Shown here piece after piece: positions 7,977 to 16,279 of a stretch of DNA of 64,000 nucleotides. This stretch comes from CAZAYP01 sp964489425 [NCBI: uncultured Verrucomicrobiota bacterium] (GTDB lineage: Bacteria; Verrucomicrobiota; Kiritimatiellia; RZYC01). The notes beneath the pieces are model-generated. The model was not told the origin of the DNA, made no database searches, and saw only the letters and a program-made list of their open reading frames with translations. Positions within the stretch are counted from its first letter, which is position 1, and each line of letters begins with the position of its first letter. The position numbers and the translations under genes were made by a program. Location: contig CAZAYP010000011.1 in the NCBI GenBank assembly GCA_964489425.1, positions 1 to 64,000 on the forward strand. Reading direction: 5' to 3'.

Positions 7977-9308
7977 CTAGTCCGGCGCGTACAGCCGGAC
8001 CACGTTGGTGTTGCCCGGCGCGCCCCAGTCGGTCGGCCGGCCCACCGGCATGGCCGCCGGCCCGGCCACGTCGCGGAAAAACGAGAAGAACGTGTTGCCG
8101 CGCCGGGTGAGGGGCGCGGTGATGACCAGGGTTTGGCGGGTGCCGCCATACTCGTTGCGGATCCGGGCCTCGAACTCTTTCAGGTCCCGCGGACAGGGAA
8201 CCCGCGCCACCTGCAGCCAGCGCGGCATGGTTTCCCAGCGCCGGATGTCCGGCTCCTCCAGGCTCATCAGGATCAGGCGCACCAGGTCGCCCCAGCCCTG
8301 GTTGTCGGTGCTGGCGTCCACGGCCACGGCAATGCCCTCCTTGACCGCCACGCGCGCGGCGGCCTTGAGGGCCTTGCGCACCGCCTCTTTGGCCTCCGTG
8401 TCAAACGCCAGGTCGGCGACATCGGCCAGGGTATAGGACCGGCCCAGGTACTGGCCGCCGGCGTACAGCTCCGCATACTCGGAGAAGGCGTAGGGCCGGT
8501 ACCCGCCGGACAAGGAGGCGCCCGAGGGCGACCGCCCCAGCAGCACGAAGCACACCAGTTGCGCCGGCCACCGATTCGTCTCCGGCCAGGGGTTGGGCTC
8601 GGCCGGGGTGCCCGGGGGCAGCGGCGCGATCACGGTCGCGGTAACGCCCGTGACCGCGGCGTTGGTGTAGTCGGTGCGCGGGGCAATCCGGCCGGTGTTT
8701 TCATCAATGACCAGGCGGGGGGCCAGGGCGCCAGCGTGGCGATACTGGATCGCGGCGTTGGAGTCGTCATGGATCATCTCCAGGCCGAACCCGGCGACAT
8801 AGCGCGAGAAGGCGTCGTCCGGGTAGTCGCCGCGGAACTCCTCGTTGAGCGAGGTGATGATCCGCCGCGACTCCACGGCGGCGTTATCCCAGTCGCCCAG
8901 CGCGAGGTGGTTGAGCGCGGTGAAGTCATGCAGCATGGTGCGCTCGAACGGCACGCCCTGGTAGGGCTGCACGTTGTCGTTCACCACGAAGCTGGCCGCG
9001 CCCTTGGACACGCTGTAGGTGCGCAGGCGGACGGTCTCGTCGTAGGCGGTGATCCAGTCCTCCGAGCTGCCCGGGTAATCGCCGCGCGCCTGCCGGACCA
9101 TGCCGCGCTCCATCAGCACCAGGACCTTGTCCTGGGTGTCGACGTCGTTCGTGCCCAAGGCGGTTTCGGCCTCGGGCAGGCGTCCGGCGTAGAACTGGCT
9201 GCGCGCCAGCTGCAGGCCATGGGTGGCGCAGCCGGACAGCAGCAGCCCGCACAGCAGCAGCGTGCCGCACCGGACCGCCACGATCCGCTGGGCGGCGCCC
9301 CGGGTCAT
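7977..9308 (-). CDS. COG3014-type TPR lipoprotein
   Basis: The 443-residue protein has a lipoprotein signal, CGLLLSGCATHG, with the lipobox cysteine near residue 27. SQFYAGRLPEAETAL begins a TPR-like helical region and resembles COG3014 lipoproteins. Downstream is a long region of unclear fold, including VNDNVQPYQGVPFERTMLHD and YRPYAFSEYAELYAGGQYLG. The start at 9308 lies 4 nt after the stop of the lpoB-like gene, so the two are co-transcribed. COG3014 and LpoB-like lipoproteins are often neighbours in other bacteria, which supports an outer-membrane cell-envelope role. The biochemical function is unknown. Confidence 0.65.
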   Translation of the reverse strand: MTRGAAQRIVAVRCGTLLLCGLLLSGCATHGLQLARSQFYAGRLPEAETALGTNDVDTQDKVLVLMERGMVRQARGDYPGSSEDWITAYDETVRLRTYSVSKGAASFVVNDNVQPYQGVPFERTMLHDFTALNHLALGDWDNAAVESRRIITSLNEEFRGDYPDDAFSRYVAGFGLEMIHDDSNAAIQYRHAGALAPRLVIDENTGRIAPRTDYTNAAVTGVTATVIAPLPPGTPAEPNPWPETNRWPAQLVCFVLLGRSPSGASLSGGYRPYAFSEYAELYAGGQYLGRSYTLADVADLAFDTEAKEAVRKALKAAARVAVKEGIAVAVDASTDNQGWGDLVRLILMSLEEPDIRRWETMPRWLQVARVPCPRDLKEFEARIRNEYGGTRQTLVITAPLTRRGNTFFSFFRDVAGPAAMPVGRPTDWGAPGNTNVVRLYAPD

Positions 9309-9312
9309 GGGA

Positions 9313-9936
9313 TTACCAGCCGATGAGCGGTTCGCTGGCCTGGCGCGCGAACTCGACTTCCGTGGTCCAGGCGATCAGGCCGGTCTCGAGGTTGGTCACC
9401 TCGACTGTCAGCTTGTAATAGTTGAGCCGCTTCTTGGAAATCCGCACCTCGCGGGGCGACGACTGGCGCATCTCGGTCAGCGAGCCGCTGAGCATGTACT
9501 TGGCGCCCAGTTGCTGCCCGATGGCCGTCTGGCTTTCCGCGGTGGCGTGCGCCGCCTGGTACCCCTGCTCCTTGAGCAGATCCTCGCGCCGGGCTTCGTT
9601 GACGAACTGCAGCTTGCCGCTCTGCAACAGCAGCGTGCGCATGCGGTCGGTCAGGTTCTTGGTATCCACGTAGATTTCCGAGCGGTTTTGCACGCCGGCA
9701 ATCATCATGATTGGCGGCGTGGTCTCCTCGCCCATGAAGGGGCTGGCGAGCAACTGGTCCACCACCTGCTGCGTGATTTTGCGCATGTCCGTGGCGTCGT
9801 AGTCCGCGCTGTACTGGTTCATGTTGTCCACATCCACGTTCTGGGTGGACGCCTGGAACATGGAGCACCCGTTCAGCAGCGCCGCGGCGCCTGCCAGAAC
9901 CAACGTCGCACCAATATGCTTCAAACCCTTGCTCAT
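9313..9936 (-). CDS. lpoB: LpoB-like penicillin-binding protein activator lipoprotein
   Basis: The 207-residue protein has the lipobox AAALLNGCSMF (cysteine about residue 23). The mature part follows the LpoB pattern: DMRKITQQVVDQLLASPF, PPIMMIAGVQNRSEIYVDTK, LTDRMRTLLLQSGKLQFVN, GAKYMLSGSLTEM and NLETGLIAWTTEVEFAR. In E. coli LpoB is anchored in the outer membrane and activates the peptidoglycan synthase PBP1B; that role is inferred here, as no penicillin-binding protein is nearby. The ATG at 9936 was chosen because GGGAGG lies 7 nt upstream and it places the signal peptide correctly; 30 codons of open frame upstream are excluded. Confidence 0.82.
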   Translation of the reverse strand: MSKGLKHIGATLVLAGAAALLNGCSMFQASTQNVDVDNMNQYSADYDATDMRKITQQVVDQLLASPFMGEETTPPIMMIAGVQNRSEIYVDTKNLTDRMRTLLLQSGKLQFVNEARREDLLKEQGYQAAHATAESQTAIGQQLGAKYMLSGSLTEMRQSSPREVRISKKRLNYYKLTVEVTNLETGLIAWTTEVEFARQASEPLIGW

Positions 9937-10051
9937 GTATGCCTCCCGCCTGGATCCCAGGCTGTTATTTCCACCCACTATACCCCGGCCGCCGGCAATT
10001 TTCAAGCCCGGCGTGCGATCCTCCACGCGTGACCCTGCCCGGTACGGCCCG

Positions 10052-11101
10052 CTACTCCGCGGCCTTGATGGCGTCCCAGGTCCGGGTGTACTTCACGTTG
10101 TCGGCGCCCAGGTCCTGGATGACTTCGCAGCGCGACTTGACACTGTCCGGCGGGAACAGGGTCGGGTTCTGGCGCGCCTCCTCGCCAAGCACGGCGTAGG
10201 ACGCGGTGTTGGGGCAGAGATAGCTGATGAACTCGGTGTTCTCCGCGGCCACCTCGGGGTCGTGCAGGAAGTTGATGAAGGCGTACGCCAGGTCCACGTT
10301 CTCCGCGTCCTGGGGGATGACCATGTCGTCGCAGGACAGCGCCGCGCCCTCGGCCGGGACCGCGAAGGCGATGTCGTCGTTCTCCTCCTGCACCTGGAGG
10401 ATGTCGCCGCTGTAGCCGTGCACCAGCAGGAACTCGCCGGACGCCAGGCCGGTCTTGTACTGCTCGTTCTCGAACTTGGCCAGGTTCTTTTTCCAGCGCT
10501 TGACCACCTCCGCGGCCGCGGCCAGCTCCGCGTCGTTGGTGGTGTTGAGGCTGTAGCCCAGGAGCTTGAGCGCGGCGCCGATGGTCTCGCGCATGTCGTT
10601 GAGCATGGTCATGCGGCCGGCCAGGTCGGTGCGGTCGAGCTGCTTCCACGAGGGCTGGAAGTCGCTGACCCGGCTCTGCAGGTAGGCCAGGCCGGTGATG
10701 GTGATCATGTAGGGTACGCTGTGGTGCATGTCCTTGTCGATGCCCATGGCCAGGTAGACCGGGTCCACGTTGGCCAGGTTGGGCAGCTTGGTTTTGTCCA
10801 AGGCCAGCAGCATGCCCTGGTCGTTGAGGATTTTGACCATGTAGCTGCTGGGGAAGAGCACATCGTAGCCGCGCGCGCCCGCCTTGAGCTTGGCGTACAT
10901 GGCCTCGTTGGAGTCAAACGTGTCGATCACCACCCGGCACGCGTTTTCCTCCTGGAACCGCTCCACGATCTCGGGCTTGATGTAGTCGGCCCACGTGTAC
11001 AAATGCAGGGTGGGCTGGCCGGCGCTGGCGGTCAGCGCGGCGGCCAACAGCAGCGCCGATGCCAGGCGGGCGGCGCGGCGGGAACGGTTACTTGGCGGCA
11101 T
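10052..11101 (-). CDS. potD: Polyamine ABC transporter substrate-binding protein PotD
   Basis: The 349-residue periplasmic binding protein has an Ala/Leu-rich signal peptide ending at about ALTASAG. Its first mature strand reads LHLYTWADYIKPEIVERFQ, typical of PotD/PotF. The family segments YDVLFPSSYMVKIL, VPYMITITGLAY and FINFLHDPEVAAENTEF follow. It would bind spermidine or putrescine for the PotABC complex. The start lies inside potC (14-nt overlap) with AGGAGAAG just upstream. It is the last gene of potA-potB-potC-potD. Confidence 0.92.
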   Translation of the reverse strand: MPPSNRSRRAARLASALLLAAALTASAGQPTLHLYTWADYIKPEIVERFQEENACRVVIDTFDSNEAMYAKLKAGARGYDVLFPSSYMVKILNDQGMLLALDKTKLPNLANVDPVYLAMGIDKDMHHSVPYMITITGLAYLQSRVSDFQPSWKQLDRTDLAGRMTMLNDMRETIGAALKLLGYSLNTTNDAELAAAAEVVKRWKKNLAKFENEQYKTGLASGEFLLVHGYSGDILQVQEENDDIAFAVPAEGAALSCDDMVIPQDAENVDLAYAFINFLHDPEVAAENTEFISYLCPNTASYAVLGEEARQNPTLFPPDSVKSRCEVIQDLGADNVKYTRTWDAIKAAE

Positions 11102-11870
11102 GGGGCTTCTCCTGGGTTAGATATTGACTAAGCCAAACCAGCGTGAAGGTGACGACCAGCAGGATCGTGGAGAGCGCGTTGATCAGCGGCGGCGCGCCGT
11201 GCTTGATCATGCTGTAGATGCGGATGGGCAGCGTGGTGGACCCCGGCCCGGCCACGAAAAACGAGACCACGAAGTCGTCGATCGACAAGGTGAACGCCAG
11301 CAGGCCGCCCGCGACGATGCCCGGCGCCAGCAGCGGCAGCAGCACGCGCCAAGTGGCCGTCCACCACCCCGCGCCCAGGTCCTGGGCCGCCTCGATCAGC
11401 GAGAAATCAAAGTCCTGCAGCCGCGCCAGCACCACCATGGTGACGTAGCTGATGCAGAAGGTGACGTGCGCCAGCCAGATGGTGAACAGGCCCAGCTTGA
11501 TGCCGATCGCCACGAAAAACAGCAGCAGGCTGATGCCCATGAGAATCTCCGGCACCACCAGCGGCGTGTAGATCAACGTGTAGTGCAGCCGCTGCAGGCG
11601 GCTCGTGTAACGGTGCAGGGCAAACGCCGCGGTGGTGCCCAAAACCACCGCCGCGGCCGTGGCGCCCACCGCGATCAGCAGCGAGTTTTTCAGCGCCAGC
11701 CAGATCTCGGTCTTCGCCCACAGCTTCTGGTACCAGGTGAACGAGAACCCCTCCCAGGTGCCGCCGAAGCGCGACGCGTTGAACGAGTTGACCACCAGCA
11801 CGCCGATCGGCAGGTAAAAAAACACCAGCACCGCGAGGGTGGTGAACAGCGGCAGCCGGCTGTGCCTCAC
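11088..11870 (-). CDS. potC: Polyamine ABC transporter permease PotC
   Basis: The 260-residue inner-membrane permease begins with a GTG that overlaps the potB stop (GTGA), with AAGGAGG 5 nt before it. The permease EAA loop is LIEAAQDLGAGWWTATWRVLLP, followed by GIVAGGLLAFTLSIDDFVVS, which matches PotC/PotI. A longer open frame continues into potB's coding region but has no start, so the 588-codon frame is not one gene. With PotB it forms the membrane channel. Confidence 0.92.
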   Translation of the reverse strand: MRHSRLPLFTTLAVLVFFYLPIGVLVVNSFNASRFGGTWEGFSFTWYQKLWAKTEIWLALKNSLLIAVGATAAAVVLGTTAAFALHRYTSRLQRLHYTLIYTPLVVPEILMGISLLLFFVAIGIKLGLFTIWLAHVTFCISYVTMVVLARLQDFDFSLIEAAQDLGAGWWTATWRVLLPLLAPGIVAGGLLAFTLSIDDFVVSFFVAGPGSTTLPIRIYSMIKHGAPPLINALSTILLVVTFTLVWLSQYLTQEKPHAAK

Positions 11871-12745
11871 GCGTCCTCCTTCATGACCGGCGCCGGCTGG
11901 ACGCGGCGGTCCTGCAGGTACAGCGCGGCCACCAGCGGCAGCAGCACCGCCAGGGTCAGGAACGCCGAGAGCCCGCTGGCGTGCGGCAGGTTGCGGTCCA
12001 CAAACGTGCGCTGGGCGATCTTGTTGCCCACCATCTCGGAGTTGGGCCCGCCGACAATGTCCGGGATCACGTACGACCCCAAGGCGGGGATGAACACCAC
12101 CAGCACCGCGGTCAGCAACCCGCGCCGGATGCCGGGGATGAAGATCGCGAGGAACGCGCGGTGGCTTTTGGCCCCCAGGTCGCGCGCCGCCTCGATCAGG
12201 TGAAAATCGAACTTCTCCGCCGCCGCGTAAATCGGCAGCACGGCAAACGGCAGGAACGTGTAGACCATCACCAGCAGCACCGCGCCGGGGTTGTAGAGCA
12301 GCAAAGTTTGCGGCGTGGCCAGGTGCAGGAACACCAGCGCCTGCTTGATGAACCCGTCCGGGTGCAGCAGCACCTTCCACGCGAAGATGCGGATCAGGAA
12401 ACTCGTCCAGAACGGGATCACCACCAGCAGCAACAGCAACTGGCGCACCCGCCGCGACACCCGCGCCATGTGGTAGGCCATGGGCACGGCCAGCAGGATG
12501 CAGATCACCGTGGTCACCAGGCTCAGCCACACCGTGCGCCAGATAATTGCCGGGTAGTTGGGGTTGGCCAGGCTGCGCAGCGTGTCCAGGGTCCAGCCCG
12601 CGCCGATGCCGCCGTACGGGTCCGCGGGCTTGAAGGTGATCCCGAAGACGATCAGCGTGGGGATGACGAACAGCAGCAGCAGCCAGACCACCGACGGCAG
12701 GGTCACCAGCCACTCGTTCCACCGCGCTCGCGCTTCCTTTTTCAC
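11867..12745 (-). CDS. potB: Polyamine ABC transporter permease PotB
   Basis: The 292-residue permease has six predicted membrane segments. Family marks are VIPFWTSFLIRIFAWKVLL and the EAA loop LIEAARDLGAKSHRAFLAIF, then GSYVIPDIVGGPNSEMVGNK, a PotB/PotH signature. The ATG overlaps the potA stop by 4 nt, and its own stop overlaps the potC GTG, so the operon is translationally coupled throughout. Confidence 0.92.
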   Translation of the reverse strand: MKKEARARWNEWLVTLPSVVWLLLLFVIPTLIVFGITFKPADPYGGIGAGWTLDTLRSLANPNYPAIIWRTVWLSLVTTVICILLAVPMAYHMARVSRRVRQLLLLLVVIPFWTSFLIRIFAWKVLLHPDGFIKQALVFLHLATPQTLLLYNPGAVLLVMVYTFLPFAVLPIYAAAEKFDFHLIEAARDLGAKSHRAFLAIFIPGIRRGLLTAVLVVFIPALGSYVIPDIVGGPNSEMVGNKIAQRTFVDRNLPHASGLSAFLTLAVLLPLVAALYLQDRRVQPAPVMKEDA

Positions 12746-13917
12746 GGGGCCGGGGCCGCCGCGGGTTCGGGGGTGCCGACATTGTCGGGCGGCAGCTCCA
12801 TGAGGTTCTCGTCCGTCTCGCTGTACCGCTCGAGCATGAACCCGTCATCGGCATGCCACCAGATCCACACCTCGTCGTTCCACGTGACCGGTTTCTCGTC
12901 CAGGAAAAACCGGCTGTGCTGCTGGCTGAGGACTATCCGGTAGTCCTGCGCGCGCACCCAGAACTTGGTCTGCGATCCGAGGTACACCACGTCCTCGACC
13001 CGCGCCCGGACCATGTTGTGGAACGCCTCGAGGTTGGGCTTCTCCCGCGAGATGCGGAACTTCTCCGGCCGGATGCTCATATAGACAAGGTTGCCGGGCT
13101 TCATCTGCTTGTCATTGAAACAGATCACGTCCGGGAACCCCTCGATCCGCAGGCGGCTGTAGTCTTTGGACGGCTGCTCGATCACCTGGCCCTCGAAGAA
13201 GTTGGTGTCGCCGATGAACGCCGCCACGAAGCTGCTGCGCGGCGCCTCGTAAATCTCGGCCGGGGTGCCGATCTGCTCGATCTTGCCGTGGTTCATGACC
13301 GCGATCCGGTCGCTCAGGCTCATGGCCTCGCCCTGGTCGTGGGTGACGAAGACAAAGGTGATCCCCACCTCGTCGTGGATCTGGTCGAGCTCGATCAGCA
13401 TGCGCTGGCGCAGTTTCAGGTCCAGCGCCGCCAGCGGCTCGTCCAGCAGCAGCACCTGGGGCTTGTTGATCAGCGCGCGGGCAATGGCCACGCGCTGCTT
13501 CTGCCCGCCGCTGATCTGGGCCGGCTTCTTGTAGGCCTGGTCTTCCATCTGCATCAGCGCCAGCATCCGGTCCACTTCGCGTTTGACGTCCGCCCGCGAC
13601 CAGCCGGCCACCTTGGGGCCAAAGGCGATATTTTCCCAGACCGTCATGTGCGGGAACAAAGCGTAATTCTGGAAGATCGTGTTGACCTTGCGCTCGTTGG
13701 GCAGCCGATCGGTCAGGTCCTGCCCGTCCAGCACCACCCGGCCCTGGTCCGGCTGCTCGAACCCGGCGCAGATCCGCAGCAGGGTGGTCTTGCCGCAGCC
13801 GCTCGGACCCAGCAGCGAGAAGATCTCGCCCTTGTTGACCGCCAGCGACACGTTATCCACGGCCATGACAGACCCGTAGCGCTTGGTTATGTTTTCAAAC
13901 TGCAGATAATCGCTCAT
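12742..13917 (-). CDS. potA: Polyamine ABC transporter ATPase PotA
   Basis: The 391-residue ATPase has Walker A GPSGCGKTTLLR (about residue 38), the Q-loop FQNYALFPHM, the signature ISGGQKQRVAIARAL (Ile replaces the usual Leu), Walker B VLLLDEPLAALD and the switch His in VFVTHDQGEAM. The C-terminal third (from about 235) is the TOBE-type regulatory domain, longer than in E. coli PotA and ending in a Pro/Ala tail. It energises import through PotBC. A weak AAGAAG precedes the ATG closely. It is the first gene of the operon. Confidence 0.93.
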   Translation of the reverse strand: MSDYLQFENITKRYGSVMAVDNVSLAVNKGEIFSLLGPSGCGKTTLLRICAGFEQPDQGRVVLDGQDLTDRLPNERKVNTIFQNYALFPHMTVWENIAFGPKVAGWSRADVKREVDRMLALMQMEDQAYKKPAQISGGQKQRVAIARALINKPQVLLLDEPLAALDLKLRQRMLIELDQIHDEVGITFVFVTHDQGEAMSLSDRIAVMNHGKIEQIGTPAEIYEAPRSSFVAAFIGDTNFFEGQVIEQPSKDYSRLRIEGFPDVICFNDKQMKPGNLVYMSIRPEKFRISREKPNLEAFHNMVRARVEDVVYLGSQTKFWVRAQDYRIVLSQQHSRFFLDEKPVTWNDEVWIWWHADDGFMLERYSETDENLMELPPDNVGTPEPAAAPAP

Positions 13918-14153
13918 CAGCTTCTTGCCCGCCCTTTATGCGCCGCGCTATTAAGGGAAAACCGCCCCGGGATCACAAGCGGTTTTTTTGCTTTTTTTGT
14001 GCCGCCCGTAGACGTTCCGGCAGCGAAAAGCATGGGGACGGATCCCAGGCGACGGCAGTTCGCTGAGCAGAGCCTGCCGCGCAGAAAGGGGCGGCCCACA
14101 TTGAGGCGTCACGCGCAATGCCGGGGCGACCTCACCGCCGCGGCCCGGCCGAT

Positions 14154-14603
14154 TCAGCGCCGCGGCCAGAGGCCGCGCCGCCGGGTCAACTGCGGGTCGT
14201 AGTTGATCGGCTCGGCATTCTTGGCCATGGACCACAGCGCGGCGCGACACTGGATCACCCGGAACACGGCGATTTGCTCCAGGCCCTCCGCCTCGCTCCA
14301 CGTGTGCATGAACGTGTGCCTGGCCGCAATCTCCTTGCGCAGGGCCGCATCGTCCACCAGGACCGCGCGGCCGCTGATCCGGGCTTGCATCCCCTGGTTG
14401 AAGTTGATGAAACACACTTCCACCTGCGGGTTGCGCTTGATCTGGCGGAGGAGTTTTTTGTCCTTGCCGGCATGGAAGAGCAATCCGCTGTCATCGGCCC
14501 GGACGAGCAGCATGGCGCGAACGCGGGGCTGGTCATCCTCCACCGTGGCCAGGTAACAGGCGGGGTTGGCGTTGAGGAACTCGAGGATCTCGTCGCGGTT
14601 CAT
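14154..14603 (-). CDS. Pyridoxamine 5'-phosphate oxidase-family (split-barrel FMN) protein
   Basis: The 149-residue protein has a PNPOx-like split barrel: MNRDEILEFLNANPACYLAT, then QPRVRAMLLVRADDSGLLFH and NPQVEVCFINFNQGMQARIS. These are the strand patterns of small FMN- or haem-binding members, sometimes labelled general stress protein 26. It overlaps the 3' end of the flavin reductase gene by 4 nt, so the two flavoproteins are made together. Whether it is an oxidase, reductase or flavin store is not visible. Confidence 0.75.
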   Translation of the reverse strand: MNRDEILEFLNANPACYLATVEDDQPRVRAMLLVRADDSGLLFHAGKDKKLLRQIKRNPQVEVCFINFNQGMQARISGRAVLVDDAALRKEIAARHTFMHTWSEAEGLEQIAVFRVIQCRAALWSMAKNAEPINYDPQLTRRRGLWPRR

Positions 14604-15229
14604 GGGGCCTCCGGTGGGGGGGGCGACGGCGGGGGGGCCGCGCTCCGGAGCGTGCGCGCCAGATCAAGGCCGGCGTGCCAGGCCCGGCCGAGGTGCGGCC
14701 CGACCGCCCAGTAACCATTGTCGGGCATGGTCAGGGTAAACGGGCGCATTTTGGCGATGTCCGGCTGGCCATCGACCAGGCAGGCGGCCTCCGCGTAGGC
14801 GGCCACGATCTCGCCCACGAACAAGGTATTGGACGGCAGGTCCACGGCATGGGCCAGCTTGCACTCCATGCACAACGGGCATTGCTTGATCATGGGCGCG
14901 GCCGGGATCTGGCCGTAGAACACGTCGAAGAGCTGCGCCTTGTTGACTTTCTCGCCGGACACCAGGCCGCAGCAGTCGGTCTTCTCCAGCAAATCCTGGC
15001 CCGGCACGCAGACGCTGAACGCGCGGTTGGCGTGGATGCCGACGTTGGTCAGGTGCGACTTGCCCAGGGCCACCGCGATCATCGGCGGCTGGTGGTTGAC
15101 CCGGCTGACCCAGCCCACGGCCATGAAATTGACCTGCTGGTTGACCACCACCCCCACCAGCGCCATGGGCATGGGATACACGAAGGCGTTCTTGTCCACC
15201 GCCACTTTCTCCTGCGCCTGCTCCGCCAT
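14600..15229 (-). CDS. Flavin reductase-like domain protein
   Basis: The 209-residue protein belongs to the flavin reductase/FMN-binding split-barrel group: VYPMPMALVGVVVNQQVNFM, SRVNHQPPMIAVALGKSHLT and NRAFSVCVPGQDLLEKTD correspond to the FMN-binding strands. A cluster KQCPLCMECKL (about residue 125) is notable and might bind a metal. The tail is Pro-rich. GGAGG lies 5 nt before the ATG. It leads a two-gene operon with the PNPOx-like gene. Possible roles are reduced-FMN supply or a small FMN redox protein. Confidence 0.78.
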   Translation of the reverse strand: MAEQAQEKVAVDKNAFVYPMPMALVGVVVNQQVNFMAVGWVSRVNHQPPMIAVALGKSHLTNVGIHANRAFSVCVPGQDLLEKTDCCGLVSGEKVNKAQLFDVFYGQIPAAPMIKQCPLCMECKLAHAVDLPSNTLFVGEIVAAYAEAACLVDGQPDIAKMRPFTLTMPDNGYWAVGPHLGRAWHAGLDLARTLRSAAPPPSPPPPEAP

Positions 15230-15407
15230 CGTCGCCTCCGGGGTTGTGCCTGCCGCGGCGCGGACACCGTCCGCGGGCGTATCTGTTTCACATTAGAACT
15301 CGTGGCCCGCGTCTGGCAAGGCGGTTTTCTTGTTTTTTTGACGCCGCGAGGTATGCTGGGGCCGGCGGCAGGGCTGGCTGGCCCGCGGCCAGGAGGTGCA
15401 TGGTCAT

Positions 15408-15659
15408 ATGCCTATTTATGAGTACCAGGTGGGCGAAGGGCAGCCCGGCTGCGCGCAGTGCGGCAAGGGCTGGGAGGAGTTCCAGGCGGTCAGCGCCGCG
15501 CCCTTGACGCAGTGCCCCTGCTGCGGCGCGCCCGTGCGCCGGCTGATCTCCGCGCCGGCGGTGGGCCTGTCGCGGACCGGGCTGGACCACCGCGCCAAGG
15601 CCGCCGGCTTCCACAAGCTCAAGCGTCTCGGCCATGGCGAGTACGAGAAAAATTACTAG
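15408..15659 (+). CDS. FmdB-family zinc ribbon protein
   Basis: The 83-residue protein starts MPIYEYQV, the hallmark of FmdB/CxxC regulatory proteins, followed by CAQC and CPCCG pairs that form the zinc ribbon. The first pair is preceded by an insertion (GEGQPG) relative to the usual MPxYEYxCxxCG, so the first knuckle is shifted. AGGAGG lies 11 nt before this ATG; an out-of-frame ATG nearer to it does not give the family start. Function in the family is poorly known. It is the first gene of a plus-strand group with folE. Confidence 0.8.
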   Translation: MPIYEYQVGEGQPGCAQCGKGWEEFQAVSAAPLTQCPCCGAPVRRLISAPAVGLSRTGLDHRAKAAGFHKLKRLGHGEYEKNY

Positions 15660-15681
15660 GCCCGCCGGCGCACATATCCGC

Positions 15682-15709
15682 TTGCCCGGCGCCACGGTTT
15701 GCGCATAAA
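15682..15709 (+). promoter_or_regulatory. Weak candidate promoter for folE
   Basis: TTGCCC (15682-15687), 16 nt, CATAAA (15704-15709). The predicted transcript would have a leader of about 18 nt. It is offered because folE has no clear ribosome-binding site and a 74-nt gap separates it from the zinc-ribbon gene. Confidence 0.25.
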
Positions 15710-15733
15710 GTCCGGCCCAACAACGAGCGCAAC

Positions 15734-16279
15734 ATGATGGACCAATTGGTACGCCAGTGGCTGCAGAACCTCGGCGAGGACCCGGCCCGCGAGGGGCTGG
15801 CCCGCACGCCCGAACGCGTCAGCGACGCCTGGGCGCACATGACCCGGGGCTACCAGGAAGACCCGGACGCGATCGTGAAATCCGCCCTCTTCGCGGCCGA
15901 CGCCAACCACATGATCATCGTCAAGGACATCGAGATCTACAGCCTGTGCGAGCACCATTTGCTGCCGTTCTACGGCCGCTGCCACATCGGTTACATCCCC
16001 ACCGGCCAGGTGGTCGGCATCAGCAAGCTGGCCCGCCTGGCGGACGCTTTTGCCTGCCGCCTGCAACTGCAGGAGCGCTTGACCAACCAGATTGCCGAAA
16101 CGATCATGCGCAACATCCAGCCCAGCGGCGTCGGCGTGGTGATCGAGGCCCACCACCTGTGCATGATGATGCGCGGCGTGGGCAAGCAGAACTCCAGCAT
16201 GGTGACCTCGGCCATGCTCGGCAGCTTCCGCAAGTACACCAACACGCGCAACGAGTTCCTGCAGCTGATCAAGAAATGA
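15734..16279 (+). CDS. folE: GTP cyclohydrolase I
   Basis: The 181-residue enzyme converts GTP to 7,8-dihydroneopterin triphosphate, the entry step to folate, biopterin and queuosine precursors. Zinc ligands are visible: C72 and H75 in YSLCEHHLLPFYG and C143 in EAHHLCMMMRGV. GISKLARLADAFACRLQLQE and the C-terminal RKYTNTRNEFLQLI are family blocks, so it is a full-length type I enzyme lacking the long N-terminal extension. Its stop overlaps the start of the downstream hydrolase (ATGA). Confidence 0.95.
   Translation: MMDQLVRQWLQNLGEDPAREGLARTPERVSDAWAHMTRGYQEDPDAIVKSALFAADANHMIIVKDIEIYSLCEHHLLPFYGRCHIGYIPTGQVVGISKLARLADAFACRLQLQERLTNQIAETIMRNIQPSGVGVVIEAHHLCMMMRGVGKQNSSMVTSAMLGSFRKYTNTRNEFLQLIKK

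Noticed and set aside
11088-12854. 588-codon open frame on the minus strand
   Set aside because: It is potC plus a shadow of potB; the true potC start is the GTG at 11870 with AAGGAGG upstream.
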